64,000 bases of DNA from Candidatus Proruminimicrobium quisquiliarum (lineage in GTDB: Bacteria; Elusimicrobiota; Endomicrobiia; Endomicrobiales; Endomicrobiaceae): contig JAHDRN010000009.1 in assembly GCA_018433245.1 (NCBI GenBank), positions 124,001 through 188,000 on the forward strand. Direction: 5' to 3'. The translations under genes were made by a program, and so were the position numbers. Positions 9,780 to 18,474 of this stretch are shown here, in pieces (within the stretch, counting starts at the first letter, position 1; each line of letters begins with the position of its first letter). The notes beneath the pieces are model-generated. The model made no database searches, was not told the origin of the DNA, and worked only from the letters and a program-made list of their open reading frames with translations.

Positions 9780-10634
9780 TTACACTTTTTTTAATATATA
9801 CATAACACTGCCTGACGGCATTTCAAAGTCAATCCTCTTAATAAAAGGAATTAAATTTAATAATGCAAATATATAATTCAATGGAACCATCCCATATCCT
9901 TTAAGATAAGCTAGTATATAATTAACTGTCGCCGTTTTCCGTACTGCTTTTCTATCAATAACTTTTAAACCCGCCAATTCACATATTATTTCAATCGTTT
10001 TAATATTGAAATAATATAAATGCTCAAATTTATATTTCTGTCTTGTGGCTCTTACTACGTATGATACTATAGATCTGTAATCTGGAGTTACCACCATTAT
10101 GTATCCATCTTTTTTTAATAATTTGCAAGCTAATTTTAATGTTTCCACAGGGTTTTGGACGTGTTCTAAAACATCACATATTGTTATTAAATCAAAATAT
10201 GTTTTTTCAAAATTGGCCGTTTGAATTGTTCCGGTATGTATTTTATCACTGCCGAATTTATTTTCGGCGATTTTGCCCGCATATTCAGAAAGCTCAATCC
10301 CAAAAACATTGAATCCTTCATTCATGGCTACTTCCAATAAAAAACCGCTACATGTCCCGATGTCTAAAATATTACCGCCACTTTTATACTTTTTTAAACA
10401 CCTAATATATTGTAAAAAAGTTTGTTTTTTTAAATTTGATATTTGAGAATTATTAATCTCGAAATCTTTATAATATTCATTATACATTTTTCTGGTTTCA
10501 TCCAGCGTAATCTGCGGCAATAAAAATTCAACTAAACAGGCGGGGCATAAAAAAAGATTTGAATTGCCGACAACAGCAATATTTTTCATTATACCCTTGA
10601 ACGAACAAATCGGACATTGCTGTTCATGAGTCAT
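9780..10634 (-). CDS. SAM-dependent methyltransferase with N-terminal zinc ribbon
   Basis: 284 residues. An N-terminal CPIC...CPAC zinc-ribbon (C7, C10, C30, C33) is followed by a class I Rossmann methyltransferase: NILDIGTCSGFLLEVA as motif I, FGIELSEYA as motif II and DLITICDVLEHVQNP as the post-I region. This architecture is common among small-molecule and sugar C- or O-methyltransferases in polysaccharide clusters. Its start overlaps the stop of the cupin gene by 4 bases (ATGA). The substrate is unknown; a sugar nucleotide or glycan is inferred from its neighbours. Confidence 0.88.
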   Translation of the reverse strand: MTHEQQCPICSFKGIMKNIAVVGNSNLFLCPACLVEFLLPQITLDETRKMYNEYYKDFEINNSQISNLKKQTFLQYIRCLKKYKSGGNILDIGTCSGFLLEVAMNEGFNVFGIELSEYAGKIAENKFGSDKIHTGTIQTANFEKTYFDLITICDVLEHVQNPVETLKLACKLLKKDGYIMVVTPDYRSIVSYVVRATRQKYKFEHLYYFNIKTIEIICELAGLKVIDRKAVRKTATVNYILAYLKGYGMVPLNYIFALLNLIPFIKRIDFEMPSGSVMYILKKV

Positions 10635-11062
10635 TTTAATAATACCTCATCGTCTTTAATACCTTTAAATCTTATTTTATCTTCTGTTTTTAAATACGGT
10701 CCTTGCTTTATTTCTATAAGCTGCGTATCTTCAAGATATTTAAAGCCGTGGGCACCGTCTGTAAACAAAATAACGTCTCCTTTTTCTATCTCGTTGCTTA
10801 CAACATAGTTTTTATTATTGTCATAAAAATCTACCCTTACTCTTCCGCTTTTCATAATCAGTGTTTCATGCGTATAAAAAACTTCTCTTTTAATTTTATT
10901 GTGAACGTGGGCGGCGACAACCGTTCCTTTTTTATGGCAGACGCAGCCTATCTGCTGAGTTGAATTGGTGGGTGTAAAAAACTCAATCCCCTCTTTTTGT
11001 CTGTAATCAGCTCTTATAATTACGGCAAGAAGTATTTCTTTATTCTTTATGTATTCTATCAT
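10631..11062 (-). CDS. Cupin-fold protein of sugar cluster
   Basis: 143 residues with a cupin beta-barrel pattern: VVAAHVHNKIKREVFY gives a metal-site-like HxH and E; MKSGRVRVDFYD and GDVILFTDGAHGFKYLED give the second conserved motif with a histidine. Small cupins near sugar aminotransferases are often ketoisomerases, epimerases or regulators of nucleotide-sugar synthesis. No exact family is claimed. RBS GGAGA lies before the ATG, and the gene is coupled to the methyltransferase by a 4-base overlap. Confidence 0.75.
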   Translation of the reverse strand: MIEYIKNKEILLAVIIRADYRQKEGIEFFTPTNSTQQIGCVCHKKGTVVAAHVHNKIKREVFYTHETLIMKSGRVRVDFYDNNKNYVVSNEIEKGDVILFTDGAHGFKYLEDTQLIEIKQGPYLKTEDKIRFKGIKDDEVLLK

Positions 11063-11081
11063 ATCGGTCTCCGTTATTTTT

Positions 11082-12425
11082 TTACTTTTTAAAAATTCTT
11101 TCTAAAACGTACATTATAGGGCTTAATTTTAAAAAAGGCAAAAGTCTCCGTACAATTTTAAGTCTGCCGTAAAACTCGATAAGTGCTTTTTTCTGGGTTT
11201 TTATAATATCTTTTGACGTAAGCCCGTCAGGCAGATAGCGCGGCTGCGAATATGAATTTGTAAGATTATCCCTGTCGAATTCAAAATTAAGTTCTTTCCA
11301 TAACGCCGAACCCGGCAGCACTTCAAGAACATTAAACATTGCTATATCAAGATCCGAATCTTTTGCAAATTTTATTGTGTTATTCATGGTTTTTTTTGTT
11401 TCGCCGGGCAGCCCGAAAATAAAAAAACCTCCGCATATCATCCCGTATTTTTTGGCAAGCTTCACGGCTTTAAGATAATCGGCTGTAGTTTCCTGCTTGC
11501 AGACGCTTTTAAGAATTGAATCGTTTCCGCTTTCAACACCGATATTAAAATTATAGCAGCCCGCTTTTTTCAAAGAGGCCACGATTTCTTCGTCTATGCT
11601 TGTAGCCCTTAATCCTGTGGAGCATGCCCACGGAACTTTTATGTTTTCGCCTATCAAGCGGCATAATTTCAGCAAGTATTCTTTTTTAAGAGCAATGTTA
11701 TCGTCAAGAAATTTTATTTCCCTAACAGCGCAGCGGTCAATCAAATATTTCATTTCGGCTATTACGTTTTCCGGAGAACGCATTCTTACTTTGCCTTTAT
11801 AAACGTAAGGGCTGGCGCAAAAAGAACATTTATACGCACACCCTCTGCTTGCCATTACATATCCTATCGGCATTTTTTTATATATTTGACCGGACGGCCT
11901 GCTGTTATAATCTTTGGGATCTATTTTACTCCATATAAAAGGAATATTATCAAGATTTTCAACCGGCTCAGCAAATTCTATTTCCGATAATTCATCTTTC
12001 AGATTTTCAAGAGAATATACGCCTTTTATTCCTTGATTGCCAAAATTATTTAAAGCGAGCTGCAAAAGAGCGTTTTCGCCCTCGCCGCAGATTACAAAAT
12101 TTGCTTTTGAATCAACAAGAGTCTGATAAGGAAAAACCGTAGGATGCACTCCTCCGATAACAACTTTAATTCCATTTTTATTTAGAAGGTTTGAGAGCGC
12201 GCAGACCTGATTGTATTCGGCTGTCATACATCCTATACCGGCGGCGTCTGCTTTTTCTTCTTTTATAATTTTCATAACGGTTTCATTATCAAGACCGTAT
12301 TTTAAAGCATCAATTATGACTGTTTCAATGCCGTGTTTTTCAAGATAAACTGACAATACCCCAAGATTTAACGGAGGCAGCATTTGAAATGTTGATATTG
12401 AAATCCTTATTAATGCTATTTTCAT
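11082..12425 (-). CDS. B12-binding-type radical SAM protein (tandem copy 2)
   Basis: About 447 residues. The N-terminal cobalamin-binding-type domain has VIGGVHPTVFPYQTLV and ICGEGENALLQL. The radical SAM core has MASRGCAYKCSFCASP (CxxxCxxC), IKFLDDNIALKKEY and GVESGNDSILKSV. The ATG at 12425 is preferred over the in-frame TTG three bases upstream because AGAGG lies 5 bases before it. It is strongly similar to the next gene upstream throughout (for example GFFIFGLPGETK in both), so the two are a tandem duplication. The substrate is unknown; the surrounding genes suggest sugar or lipid chemistry. Confidence 0.86.
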   Translation of the reverse strand: MKIALIRISISTFQMLPPLNLGVLSVYLEKHGIETVIIDALKYGLDNETVMKIIKEEKADAAGIGCMTAEYNQVCALSNLLNKNGIKVVIGGVHPTVFPYQTLVDSKANFVICGEGENALLQLALNNFGNQGIKGVYSLENLKDELSEIEFAEPVENLDNIPFIWSKIDPKDYNSRPSGQIYKKMPIGYVMASRGCAYKCSFCASPYVYKGKVRMRSPENVIAEMKYLIDRCAVREIKFLDDNIALKKEYLLKLCRLIGENIKVPWACSTGLRATSIDEEIVASLKKAGCYNFNIGVESGNDSILKSVCKQETTADYLKAVKLAKKYGMICGGFFIFGLPGETKKTMNNTIKFAKDSDLDIAMFNVLEVLPGSALWKELNFEFDRDNLTNSYSQPRYLPDGLTSKDIIKTQKKALIEFYGRLKIVRRLLPFLKLSPIMYVLERIFKK

Positions 12426-12434
12426 CAAACCTCT

Positions 12435-13799
12435 TTATGTTTCAACTCTTTTAAAAAGCCTTTCAAGAAAATAAAAAACAGGTTCTTTTTTTATGAACTT
12501 TAAAAGTCTGAAAAATATTTTTGGCCGGAAATAAAACATTCTTAACGCTTTCCTCTGCATCTCTATAATATCTTTCCCTGTGATATTTTCATAAATTTCT
12601 CTTGGCTGAGAATATGAATTTTCTATTTCGTTTCTGTTAAATTTATAATTTAAATCTTTCCACATCTGCGAGCCCGGTAAAATATCAAGTACGTTAAACG
12701 TGGCAAGCGCAAGTTCGGACTTTACTGCAAAATCTATGCTTTTTTGCATTGTTTCTTTCGTTTCACCGGGAAGTCCGAAAATAAAAAAACCGCCGCAGAC
12801 TATATTATATTTATGAGCAAGATTAATAGCTCTGGTAAATTGTTCCGGCGTCTCCTGCTTTTTGACGACCGCCAATATATTTTTATCCGCGCTTTCTATT
12901 CCTATATTAAAATTATAACATCCCGCTTTTTTCATTGCCGAAACAATTTCTTCGTCAAGATTTGCTGCTCTGAGCCCTGAAGTACAACCCCATGCTATTT
13001 TTAGATTATTGTCTATAATTGCTCTGCAAAGACTCATTATATGTTCTTTTTTAAAGGCAAGATTATCGTCTATAAATTTTATTTCTTTAATGCCGTATTT
13101 TTCAATAAGAAGTTTAATTTCGGCAATTACGTTTTCTATGCTTCTAAATCTAACCCTTTTATTTGATAAAAACGGATTTGCGCAAAAAGTACAGGCGCAG
13201 ACGCATCCGCGGCTTGTCATCACATAACCTATCGGCATTTTTTTATATATCAAACCGGCCGGTCTTTGCCTGTACGTTTCAGGCCTTATTTTTTCCCATG
13301 CGGGGAAAGGAAGATTGTCAAGATTTTCCTCATACTCGGCAAATTGAATATTATCGGAGTTTTCTTTCAAATCTGCGAGAGAATATACTCCTTTTATTCC
13401 TTCATTGTCAAAATTATTCATAGCAAGCTGAACAAAAGCTTTTTCGCCTTCTCCGCAAATTACAAAATCGGCCTGCGAATCAACAAGAGTCTGATAAGGG
13501 AAAATAGTAGCGTGAACTCCTCCTATAATAACTTTGACTTTTAAGCCGCTGTTTTTGATAATGTTTGAAAGATCCGCAACAACGTTATATTCAGCCGTCA
13601 TACAGCTGATTCCTACGGCTTCGGGTTTTTCTTTTTTAATCACTTCAAGGATATTTTCGTTTGTTAAATTGTCTCTTAGTCCGTCTATTATTTGATTTTC
13701 TATTCCGTGTTTATCCAGAGACGATGAAATATATCCAAGTCCGAGAGGCGGTATAAGCTGTAATGTATGAACATGTACCCTTATAAGCATTATTTTCAT
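12435..13799 (-). CDS. B12-binding-type radical SAM protein (tandem copy 1)
   Basis: 454 residues, paralogous to the gene just downstream. N-terminal domain: VIIGGVHATIFPYQTLV, ICGEGEKAFVQL. Radical SAM core: MTSRGCVCACTFCANP with CxxxCxxC plus an extra cysteine (CVCACTFC), IKFIDDNLAFKKEH and GIESADKNILA. It heads a five-gene minus-strand operon (two radical SAMs, cupin, methyltransferase, aminotransferase). A TATAAT hexamer lies 8 bases upstream of the ATG, so the transcript may be leaderless; no Shine-Dalgarno is visible. The reaction is unknown. Confidence 0.86.
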   Translation of the reverse strand: MKIMLIRVHVHTLQLIPPLGLGYISSSLDKHGIENQIIDGLRDNLTNENILEVIKKEKPEAVGISCMTAEYNVVADLSNIIKNSGLKVKVIIGGVHATIFPYQTLVDSQADFVICGEGEKAFVQLAMNNFDNEGIKGVYSLADLKENSDNIQFAEYEENLDNLPFPAWEKIRPETYRQRPAGLIYKKMPIGYVMTSRGCVCACTFCANPFLSNKRVRFRSIENVIAEIKLLIEKYGIKEIKFIDDNLAFKKEHIMSLCRAIIDNNLKIAWGCTSGLRAANLDEEIVSAMKKAGCYNFNIGIESADKNILAVVKKQETPEQFTRAINLAHKYNIVCGGFFIFGLPGETKETMQKSIDFAVKSELALATFNVLDILPGSQMWKDLNYKFNRNEIENSYSQPREIYENITGKDIIEMQRKALRMFYFRPKIFFRLLKFIKKEPVFYFLERLFKRVET

Positions 13800-13807
13800 G
13801 ATAGTTT

Positions 13808-13813
13808 ATTATA
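13808..13813 (-). promoter_or_regulatory. TATAAT -10 element close to start codon
   Basis: On the minus strand a consensus TATAAT ends 8 bases before the ATG of the first tandem radical SAM gene. Transcription would begin at or within a base or two of the start codon. The -35 region is weak (T-rich). Confidence 0.45.
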
Positions 13814-13892
13814 CAAAAATTTTAATGTCTTAAAAAATTTTTCAAAATATTATATATTAGAATATGCTCCAAATAATAAAAAGAGGAAGCTA

Positions 13893-14300
13893 ATGTCAAA
13901 ATTAACAAGATTCGGCGTTTCAATAAACAAAGAGCTGTTGAAAAAATTTGATTCCCTTATACGAAAACAAAAATATCCTACGCGCTCAAAAGCGATAGAA
14001 GATTTAATTGCCGAATCCGTAGACGGTTCTCAAATATCCGACGACAAAACTTTATCGGTCGGATACATTGACATGATATACGATCATCACAAAAGACAAT
14101 TGCTGAATAAAATAACCGAAATCCAGCATGATTTCCACGATATTATTTTATCATCACAGCATGTCCATATAGATCATAACACATGCCTTGAAATAATAGT
14201 TGTAAAAGGCTCAAAATCCAAAATAGAAAAGCTCGGCCATATGCTTAAATCCACAAAAGGCGTAAAACACGGCAAATCAAGAATATTTTCAAACAATTAA
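13893..14300 (+). CDS. nikR: Nickel-responsive regulator NikR
   Basis: 135-residue ribbon-helix-helix repressor with a C-terminal ACT-like nickel domain. The N-terminus SKLTRFGVSINKELLKKFD is the RHH strand and helix. The four high-affinity nickel ligands are all present at the family spacing: H79, H90, H92 and C98 (QHVHIDHNTCLE). The start at 13893 is chosen over an in-frame upstream extension because AGAGGAAG precedes it and it aligns with NikR. The next gene, a TonB receptor, starts 84 bases later behind its own promoter, and is the likely target. Confidence 0.95.
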   Translation: MSKLTRFGVSINKELLKKFDSLIRKQKYPTRSKAIEDLIAESVDGSQISDDKTLSVGYIDMIYDHHKRQLLNKITEIQHDFHDIILSSQHVHIDHNTCLEIIVVKGSKSKIEKLGHMLKSTKGVKHGKSRIFSNN

Positions 14301-14309
14301 TTTGTTTTA

Positions 14310-14338
14310 TTGACAATCTCGGAACAATTTTATATAGT
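14310..14338 (+). promoter_or_regulatory. Sigma70-type promoter of TonB receptor gene
   Basis: TTGACA at 14310-14315, a 17-base spacer and TATAGT at 14333-14338. The site starts 9 bases after the nikR stop, so the receptor can be controlled independently of nikR. Confidence 0.8.
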
Positions 14339-14364
14339 AACACGAATTTTAATAAATGTATTAC
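14337..14364 (+). promoter_or_regulatory. Putative NikR operator GTAACAC-N14-GTATTAC
   Basis: Imperfect inverted repeat (6 of 7 positions pair) with a 14-base spacer. It overlaps the end of the -10 box and the likely transcription start. Known NikR operators are spaced inverted repeats of similar size, and nikR is the adjacent gene. The half-sites are related to, but oriented differently from, the GTGTTAC/GTAACAC arrangement that I recall for other lineages. Confidence 0.6.
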
Positions 14365-14384
14365 AAATAAAAAAGAGAAATATT

Positions 14385-16136
14385 ATGAAAAAAATTTTAA
14401 TTATGCCTGTCTTATTTTACTTTGCCGTTTCCGTTTACGGAGCTGACGTAACCCTTAGCCTTGAAAAATATGGGCAAAAACAGGATATGCTTGTCACAAA
14501 AGACGAAATAACCGCTGAACAAGCTGAAAACAAAAGTTCTGCGCAGGCTTTTAGTTTATTATCTCAAATGTCCGGAGTGCTGGTACAAACCACCGGAGAC
14601 GCCGGAAGAGCCGATCCGGTCATAAGGGGAATCGGCGACAGCTGCAGAAAAATAGCTCTTTTTATTGACGGCAAGCCTGAAAAAATGTCTTTGTTCGGAT
14701 GCGGCGTTTCGCATTCAATGCTTGCGGCAAACGTTGAAAGAATTGAAGTTATAAAAGGCCCTGATTCGGTATTATACGGTTCGGGCGCATTAGGCGGCGC
14801 TATTAATATAATAACAAAACAGCCGACAAAGCCTTTTGAGGGGATAATTGATGTTTCCGCCGGTTCTTTCAATACGCAGAATTCCGGTATTTATCTCGGC
14901 GGCGTTCAAAATAACGTTATTTACGCCGTTTCTGCAAATAAATATATTTCAGACGGACATTTGGATAACGCAAATTATAACGCAAGTGACTATTACGAAA
15001 AACTGGGCTATTGTTTTAAAGACGGCTCGGCTGTGTCAGTTGAAGCAAAACAATATTTCGGATTAAAACATGAACCCGCTCCTTATGCGGCAGGCTATTG
15101 GGAAGATTATGACAGAGGAAGCGTACAGTTAAATTACGACAAAAATTTTTCAAAATCGGATATTGCCGTTAAAATATATACCAACTACGGCGATCATCAG
15201 TTTTCGGACGGCTGGCATTCAAAGGACAGCCTGTCCGGCATAATGACAAATTACAATATTGAATTGTCAGATAACAATTTATTAAAAACCGGCGCCGAAT
15301 TCAGACAGCAGGAAGGGAAACTGTTGACCGGACCGGTATATATGGTTCATAACAGCTGGAAAACGTATGACTGGTCGGCGTTTGCTTTGGATAAACATAA
15401 TTTTACGGAAAAGCTAAGCGGCGTTGCCGGAGCAAGGTTTAATAACGATGAAATTTCCGGAAGTTTTTTTGCACCCAGAGCCGGCGTTGAATATTCATTA
15501 TCCGAAGTCTATTCAGTAAAAGCGTTGTACAGCAAAGGGTTCAGAGCACCTTACTTGAACGAACTTTATCTTGTGCCGGCAAGAAATGAAAATTTAGAAG
15601 CCGAAGAAGTAAATAATTATGAAATCGGTTTTAGCGCCGAATCTTATGATTTCAAATTCAATATGACCGGCTTTATAATGAAAGGTTCAAATATCATAGA
15701 CAACAGCGGCGGTAAATTCCAAAATACAGGCGAATATGAATTTAAAGGCTGTGAAATTGATGCAAATTATGCATTCAGTAAATATTTAAATGCAGGACTC
15801 GGATATACTTATTTTGACGCCGGCAAAAATACACAGGGCCGTCCGGTAAATAAAATAGACGCAGGTTTAAACGTTAAAGTAAATAAATTTTCGTTTAATA
15901 CAAACGCAATGTTTGTAGGCGAATACTATGCGGCAAACTACAAACAAAACAGGCTTGACGATTTTGCGGTGGTAAACGCAAGATTAAATTACGACGTAAC
16001 CGAAACCGTAAGGCTTTTTGTTGAAGGCAAAAACATAACAAACCAAAAATATTATATGTTTTTGGACAGAGACGGCGGCAGAATTATGGAAATGCCCTGC
16101 GCAACGTTTACAATCGGAACAAAAGTTAAATTTTAA
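14385..16136 (+). CDS. TonB-dependent outer-membrane receptor (probable nickel uptake)
   Basis: 583 residues: signal peptide (about 1-20, ending YGA), plug domain (LSQMSGVLVQTT, DPVIRGIGDSCRKIALFIDG, VERIEVIKGPDSVLYGSGAL, GGAINIITKQP) and a 22-strand-type barrel. It ends in TFTIGTKVKF with the terminal aromatic residue typical of outer-membrane barrels. The ATG at 14385 starts a proper signal peptide and has GAGA upstream; an earlier in-frame start at 14310 is rejected because it lies within the promoter. Position behind nikR and the operator-like repeat suggest nickel (or cobalt) chelate import. The family itself is broad, so the substrate is inferred from context. Confidence 0.92.
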   Translation: MKKILIMPVLFYFAVSVYGADVTLSLEKYGQKQDMLVTKDEITAEQAENKSSAQAFSLLSQMSGVLVQTTGDAGRADPVIRGIGDSCRKIALFIDGKPEKMSLFGCGVSHSMLAANVERIEVIKGPDSVLYGSGALGGAINIITKQPTKPFEGIIDVSAGSFNTQNSGIYLGGVQNNVIYAVSANKYISDGHLDNANYNASDYYEKLGYCFKDGSAVSVEAKQYFGLKHEPAPYAAGYWEDYDRGSVQLNYDKNFSKSDIAVKIYTNYGDHQFSDGWHSKDSLSGIMTNYNIELSDNNLLKTGAEFRQQEGKLLTGPVYMVHNSWKTYDWSAFALDKHNFTEKLSGVAGARFNNDEISGSFFAPRAGVEYSLSEVYSVKALYSKGFRAPYLNELYLVPARNENLEAEEVNNYEIGFSAESYDFKFNMTGFIMKGSNIIDNSGGKFQNTGEYEFKGCEIDANYAFSKYLNAGLGYTYFDAGKNTQGRPVNKIDAGLNVKVNKFSFNTNAMFVGEYYAANYKQNRLDDFAVVNARLNYDVTETVRLFVEGKNITNQKYYMFLDRDGGRIMEMPCATFTIGTKVKF

Positions 16137-16153
16137 CGTTATATTTTTCAAAA

Positions 16154-16190
16154 TAAAAAACTCCGTTTAACCGCGGGGTTTTTTATTTTT
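16154..16190 (+). terminator. Rho-independent terminator after TonB receptor gene
   Basis: CTCCG ... CGGGG stem flanked by an A-run on the left and a long T-run on the right, about 20 bases after the receptor stop codon. Confidence 0.8.
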
Positions 16191-16240
16191 TTTATTTTTT
16201 TGATAGAATAGAGTACGGTTTAAATCCCTTGCGATATAAT

Positions 16241-16314
16241 CGGGGTGTTGCACAGATGGCTAGTGCGCTCCCTTCGGGTGGGAGAGGTCGCTGGTTCAAA
16301 TCCAGTCACCCCGA
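16241..16314 (+). tRNA. tRNA-Pro (anticodon CGG)
   Basis: Acceptor CGGGGTG pairs with CACCCCG, D-stem GCAC/GTGC, anticodon stem CTCCC/GGGAG with loop TTCGGGT (anticodon 16275-16277 CGG), T-arm loop TTCAAAT, discriminator A. The 3' CCA is not encoded. It reads proline CCG codons. Confidence 0.95.
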
Positions 16315-16401
16315 TTTTCAAAAACTAAATGTACGCTAAGCAATAAAAATACTGTCTTCTACAAATGCTTTAATTAACAGGCAAGATCTACGATAATTAT
16401 A

Positions 16402-17628
16402 ATGAACAATAAAAAAAATATTTTTCAAAATATATTAATATTATTTTTAGTTGTTAACGTTTTTCTAATTTTCATATATTTTTTTGCAGGTGATTTTTCT
16501 TTACAGTATCAAAACTGGAAGAAAGGTCCTTTAATCCACGAGAACTCTGTTTATTCAACGCAGCACGCGCATAAAACTTTTTATTTGGCAACTATTGTTT
16601 GGTTTAATATTTATCTGTTAATCTTTCTTTTTTTTAAAAATAAAAAAAATGTTTTTTTTCCCGTACTTGCCTGCATAATTTCTTTCTTGATTATGGAAAC
16701 TGCTTTAAAAACATATATTTATAATTCAAATTTTTTAACGGAATTTATTCCTCATCCTACCAGATTTTACACTACAAGAAGTAATTTAAAATTAAAAGAA
16801 ATTCCTGAAAAAGAACTTGTGCCGACCGATAAAAACGGGTTTAGATATTACGGAGAATTAACCATTGATAAGCATCCGGCGGAAAAAAGAATATTTATTA
16901 TAGGCGATTCTTCCTCATTCGGGCATTATTTAAAATACGAAAATACTTTTTCATCAGTATTGGAACAAAAATTGCTTAGTGATAATATTAATGCGAAAGT
17001 AATTCTCGCCGCCTGTCCGGGACATACTACATATCAGGGATTATTGATTATAAAAGAAAGTATTTTAAAATTTAAGCCTGATATTATAATTGTCAGCTAT
17101 AACAATGACTCGGCAAAAGAATTTAAACAGGAAAAAGACCGGGCTTTTATACATAATAAATTTGAACATCTGTTATTTAAACTGCTTTATAAAAGCGATT
17201 ATTTTCTGCTGGCGCAAAAAGTAATATCGGACTGGCAAATAAAATTGTTTTCCGCAGAGAACAAGCCTGTTTTAATACCCAGAGTTTCTTTGGAAGATTA
17301 TAAAAATAACATAACGGAAATTGTTAATCTCGGCAAACAATATAACTTTACGCCGGTTTTTTTAAGAATGCCGTATAATTATAAAATTTTACGAAATTCT
17401 CCGGAGCTAAACGATCTTTATATAGATCAAAGATATCCTTCGTCATTAATTGATTTATGCAAAAAAAATAAATTAAATTATATAGATTTTGATATTTTAT
17501 GGGGAGGAGAAAACAAAGACGAGACGTTATTTGACAAACTTGCCCATTTTCATCCCAGCAAATATGGTCATTTGAAAATGGCGGAAGCTCTATACCCCGA
17601 AGTAAAAAAAATACTAAAAAATGAATAA
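16402..17628 (+). CDS. Membrane-anchored SGNH/GDSL hydrolase-like protein
   Basis: 408 residues. There are three predicted membrane segments (about 8-28, 60-78, 84-102), then a globular SGNH-like domain with the block-I serine in FIIGDSSSFG (GDS at 168-170), an asparagine-containing strand (IIVSYNNDS) and a C-terminal HFHPSKYGHLKMAEAL that carries the catalytic histidine pattern. Such proteins often add or remove acyl groups on polysaccharides. No Shine-Dalgarno is visible at the ATG. The gene overlaps the next by 8 bases, so the pair is probably coupled. The function is inferred by motif only. Confidence 0.72.
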   Translation: MNNKKNIFQNILILFLVVNVFLIFIYFFAGDFSLQYQNWKKGPLIHENSVYSTQHAHKTFYLATIVWFNIYLLIFLFFKNKKNVFFPVLACIISFLIMETALKTYIYNSNFLTEFIPHPTRFYTTRSNLKLKEIPEKELVPTDKNGFRYYGELTIDKHPAEKRIFIIGDSSSFGHYLKYENTFSSVLEQKLLSDNINAKVILAACPGHTTYQGLLIIKESILKFKPDIIIVSYNNDSAKEFKQEKDRAFIHNKFEHLLFKLLYKSDYFLLAQKVISDWQIKLFSAENKPVLIPRVSLEDYKNNITEIVNLGKQYNFTPVFLRMPYNYKILRNSPELNDLYIDQRYPSSLIDLCKKNKLNYIDFDILWGGENKDETLFDKLAHFHPSKYGHLKMAEALYPEVKKILKNE

Positions 17629-18472
17629 ACTATTGCCGGCTTTATTTTTATGTTGTTTTTGTATAACCAATATTTACGCCGAAACAGATATTTCCGTCGG
17701 TTGTTCCAAAAATACTCCTTTGCATTGTATGGTCGGGCTTATTCTTGAAAATACCGATATTTTCAGCCAAAACGGCGTAAAAGGGAAAGTATTTTATTTT
17801 GACAGCGGCAAACAACAGAATGAAATCTGCAAGAATAAAGACGTAACAGTTACTTTCAGCTGTTCCTACCAGCCGTTTTTGCATATACGGCAGCTTCCCC
17901 GGTATAAAATTATAAATTCTCTGGGCTCATTGGGCAGGGTTTATTTGATATCAACAAAAAATTCAATTAATGACATTAAAACCGTTTATTTCAGAACGGG
18001 CGCTTCTACTCCGATGATTATTGAAAAAATGGCGCCGGTATACAATATTAATTTCACTCCTATTGAACTTGAAAAAAATCTCAAAGACAAAACGTCTTTT
18101 CTTGACTGGAGCCCGTGGGCTGAAAAAAAAATATTATCTAAAAAATATAATATTCTTTTCAGCGAACAATTTTATTCTTTTACAATAGCAAAAATTAAAG
18201 ACCGCGATACTTATAACAAAATTAACAGTATTTTTAAGCAGGTTGTTTTATGGGCAAAAAATAATAAAGAAAAAACGATTGATATGGTCAGCAAAAAAAG
18301 CAATATAGATAAAAAAATCATCGAAATGGTATTAAACGACAATCTTAATTTTTCCGGACCGGATATTGACTTGACTATAACAAATAAATCTTTAACCGAT
18401 TTACACTACTCCTATGCGTTCATTAAAAATAAACTGAACGGCAAAACCTTTGAAGAGTTTCTGTACAAATAA
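17621..18472 (+). CDS. Periplasmic substrate-binding protein (NMT1/SsuA-like), orphan
   Basis: 283 residues: signal peptide (about 1-20, ending NIYA), then a two-lobed binding-protein pattern (ISVGCSKNTPLHCMVGLILE, VYLISTKNSINDIKTVYFRTG, FLDWSPWAEKKIL). The layout resembles ABC-transporter binding proteins of the NMT1/THI5 type for sulfonates, taurine, nitrate or pyrimidines. No permease or ATPase lies next to it. It overlaps the SGNH-like gene by 8 bases and ends 2 bases before a convergent glycosyltransferase. The ligand is unknown. Confidence 0.65.
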   Translation: MNKLLPALFLCCFCITNIYAETDISVGCSKNTPLHCMVGLILENTDIFSQNGVKGKVFYFDSGKQQNEICKNKDVTVTFSCSYQPFLHIRQLPRYKIINSLGSLGRVYLISTKNSINDIKTVYFRTGASTPMIIEKMAPVYNINFTPIELEKNLKDKTSFLDWSPWAEKKILSKKYNILFSEQFYSFTIAKIKDRDTYNKINSIFKQVVLWAKNNKEKTIDMVSKKSNIDKKIIEMVLNDNLNFSGPDIDLTITNKSLTDLHYSYAFIKNKLNGKTFEEFLYK

Positions 18473-18474
18473 TA

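Noticed and set aside
13767-13892. N-terminal extension of NikR by 42 residues
   Set aside because: The family N-terminus and a good Shine-Dalgarno place the start at 13893; the extension overlaps the divergent promoter.
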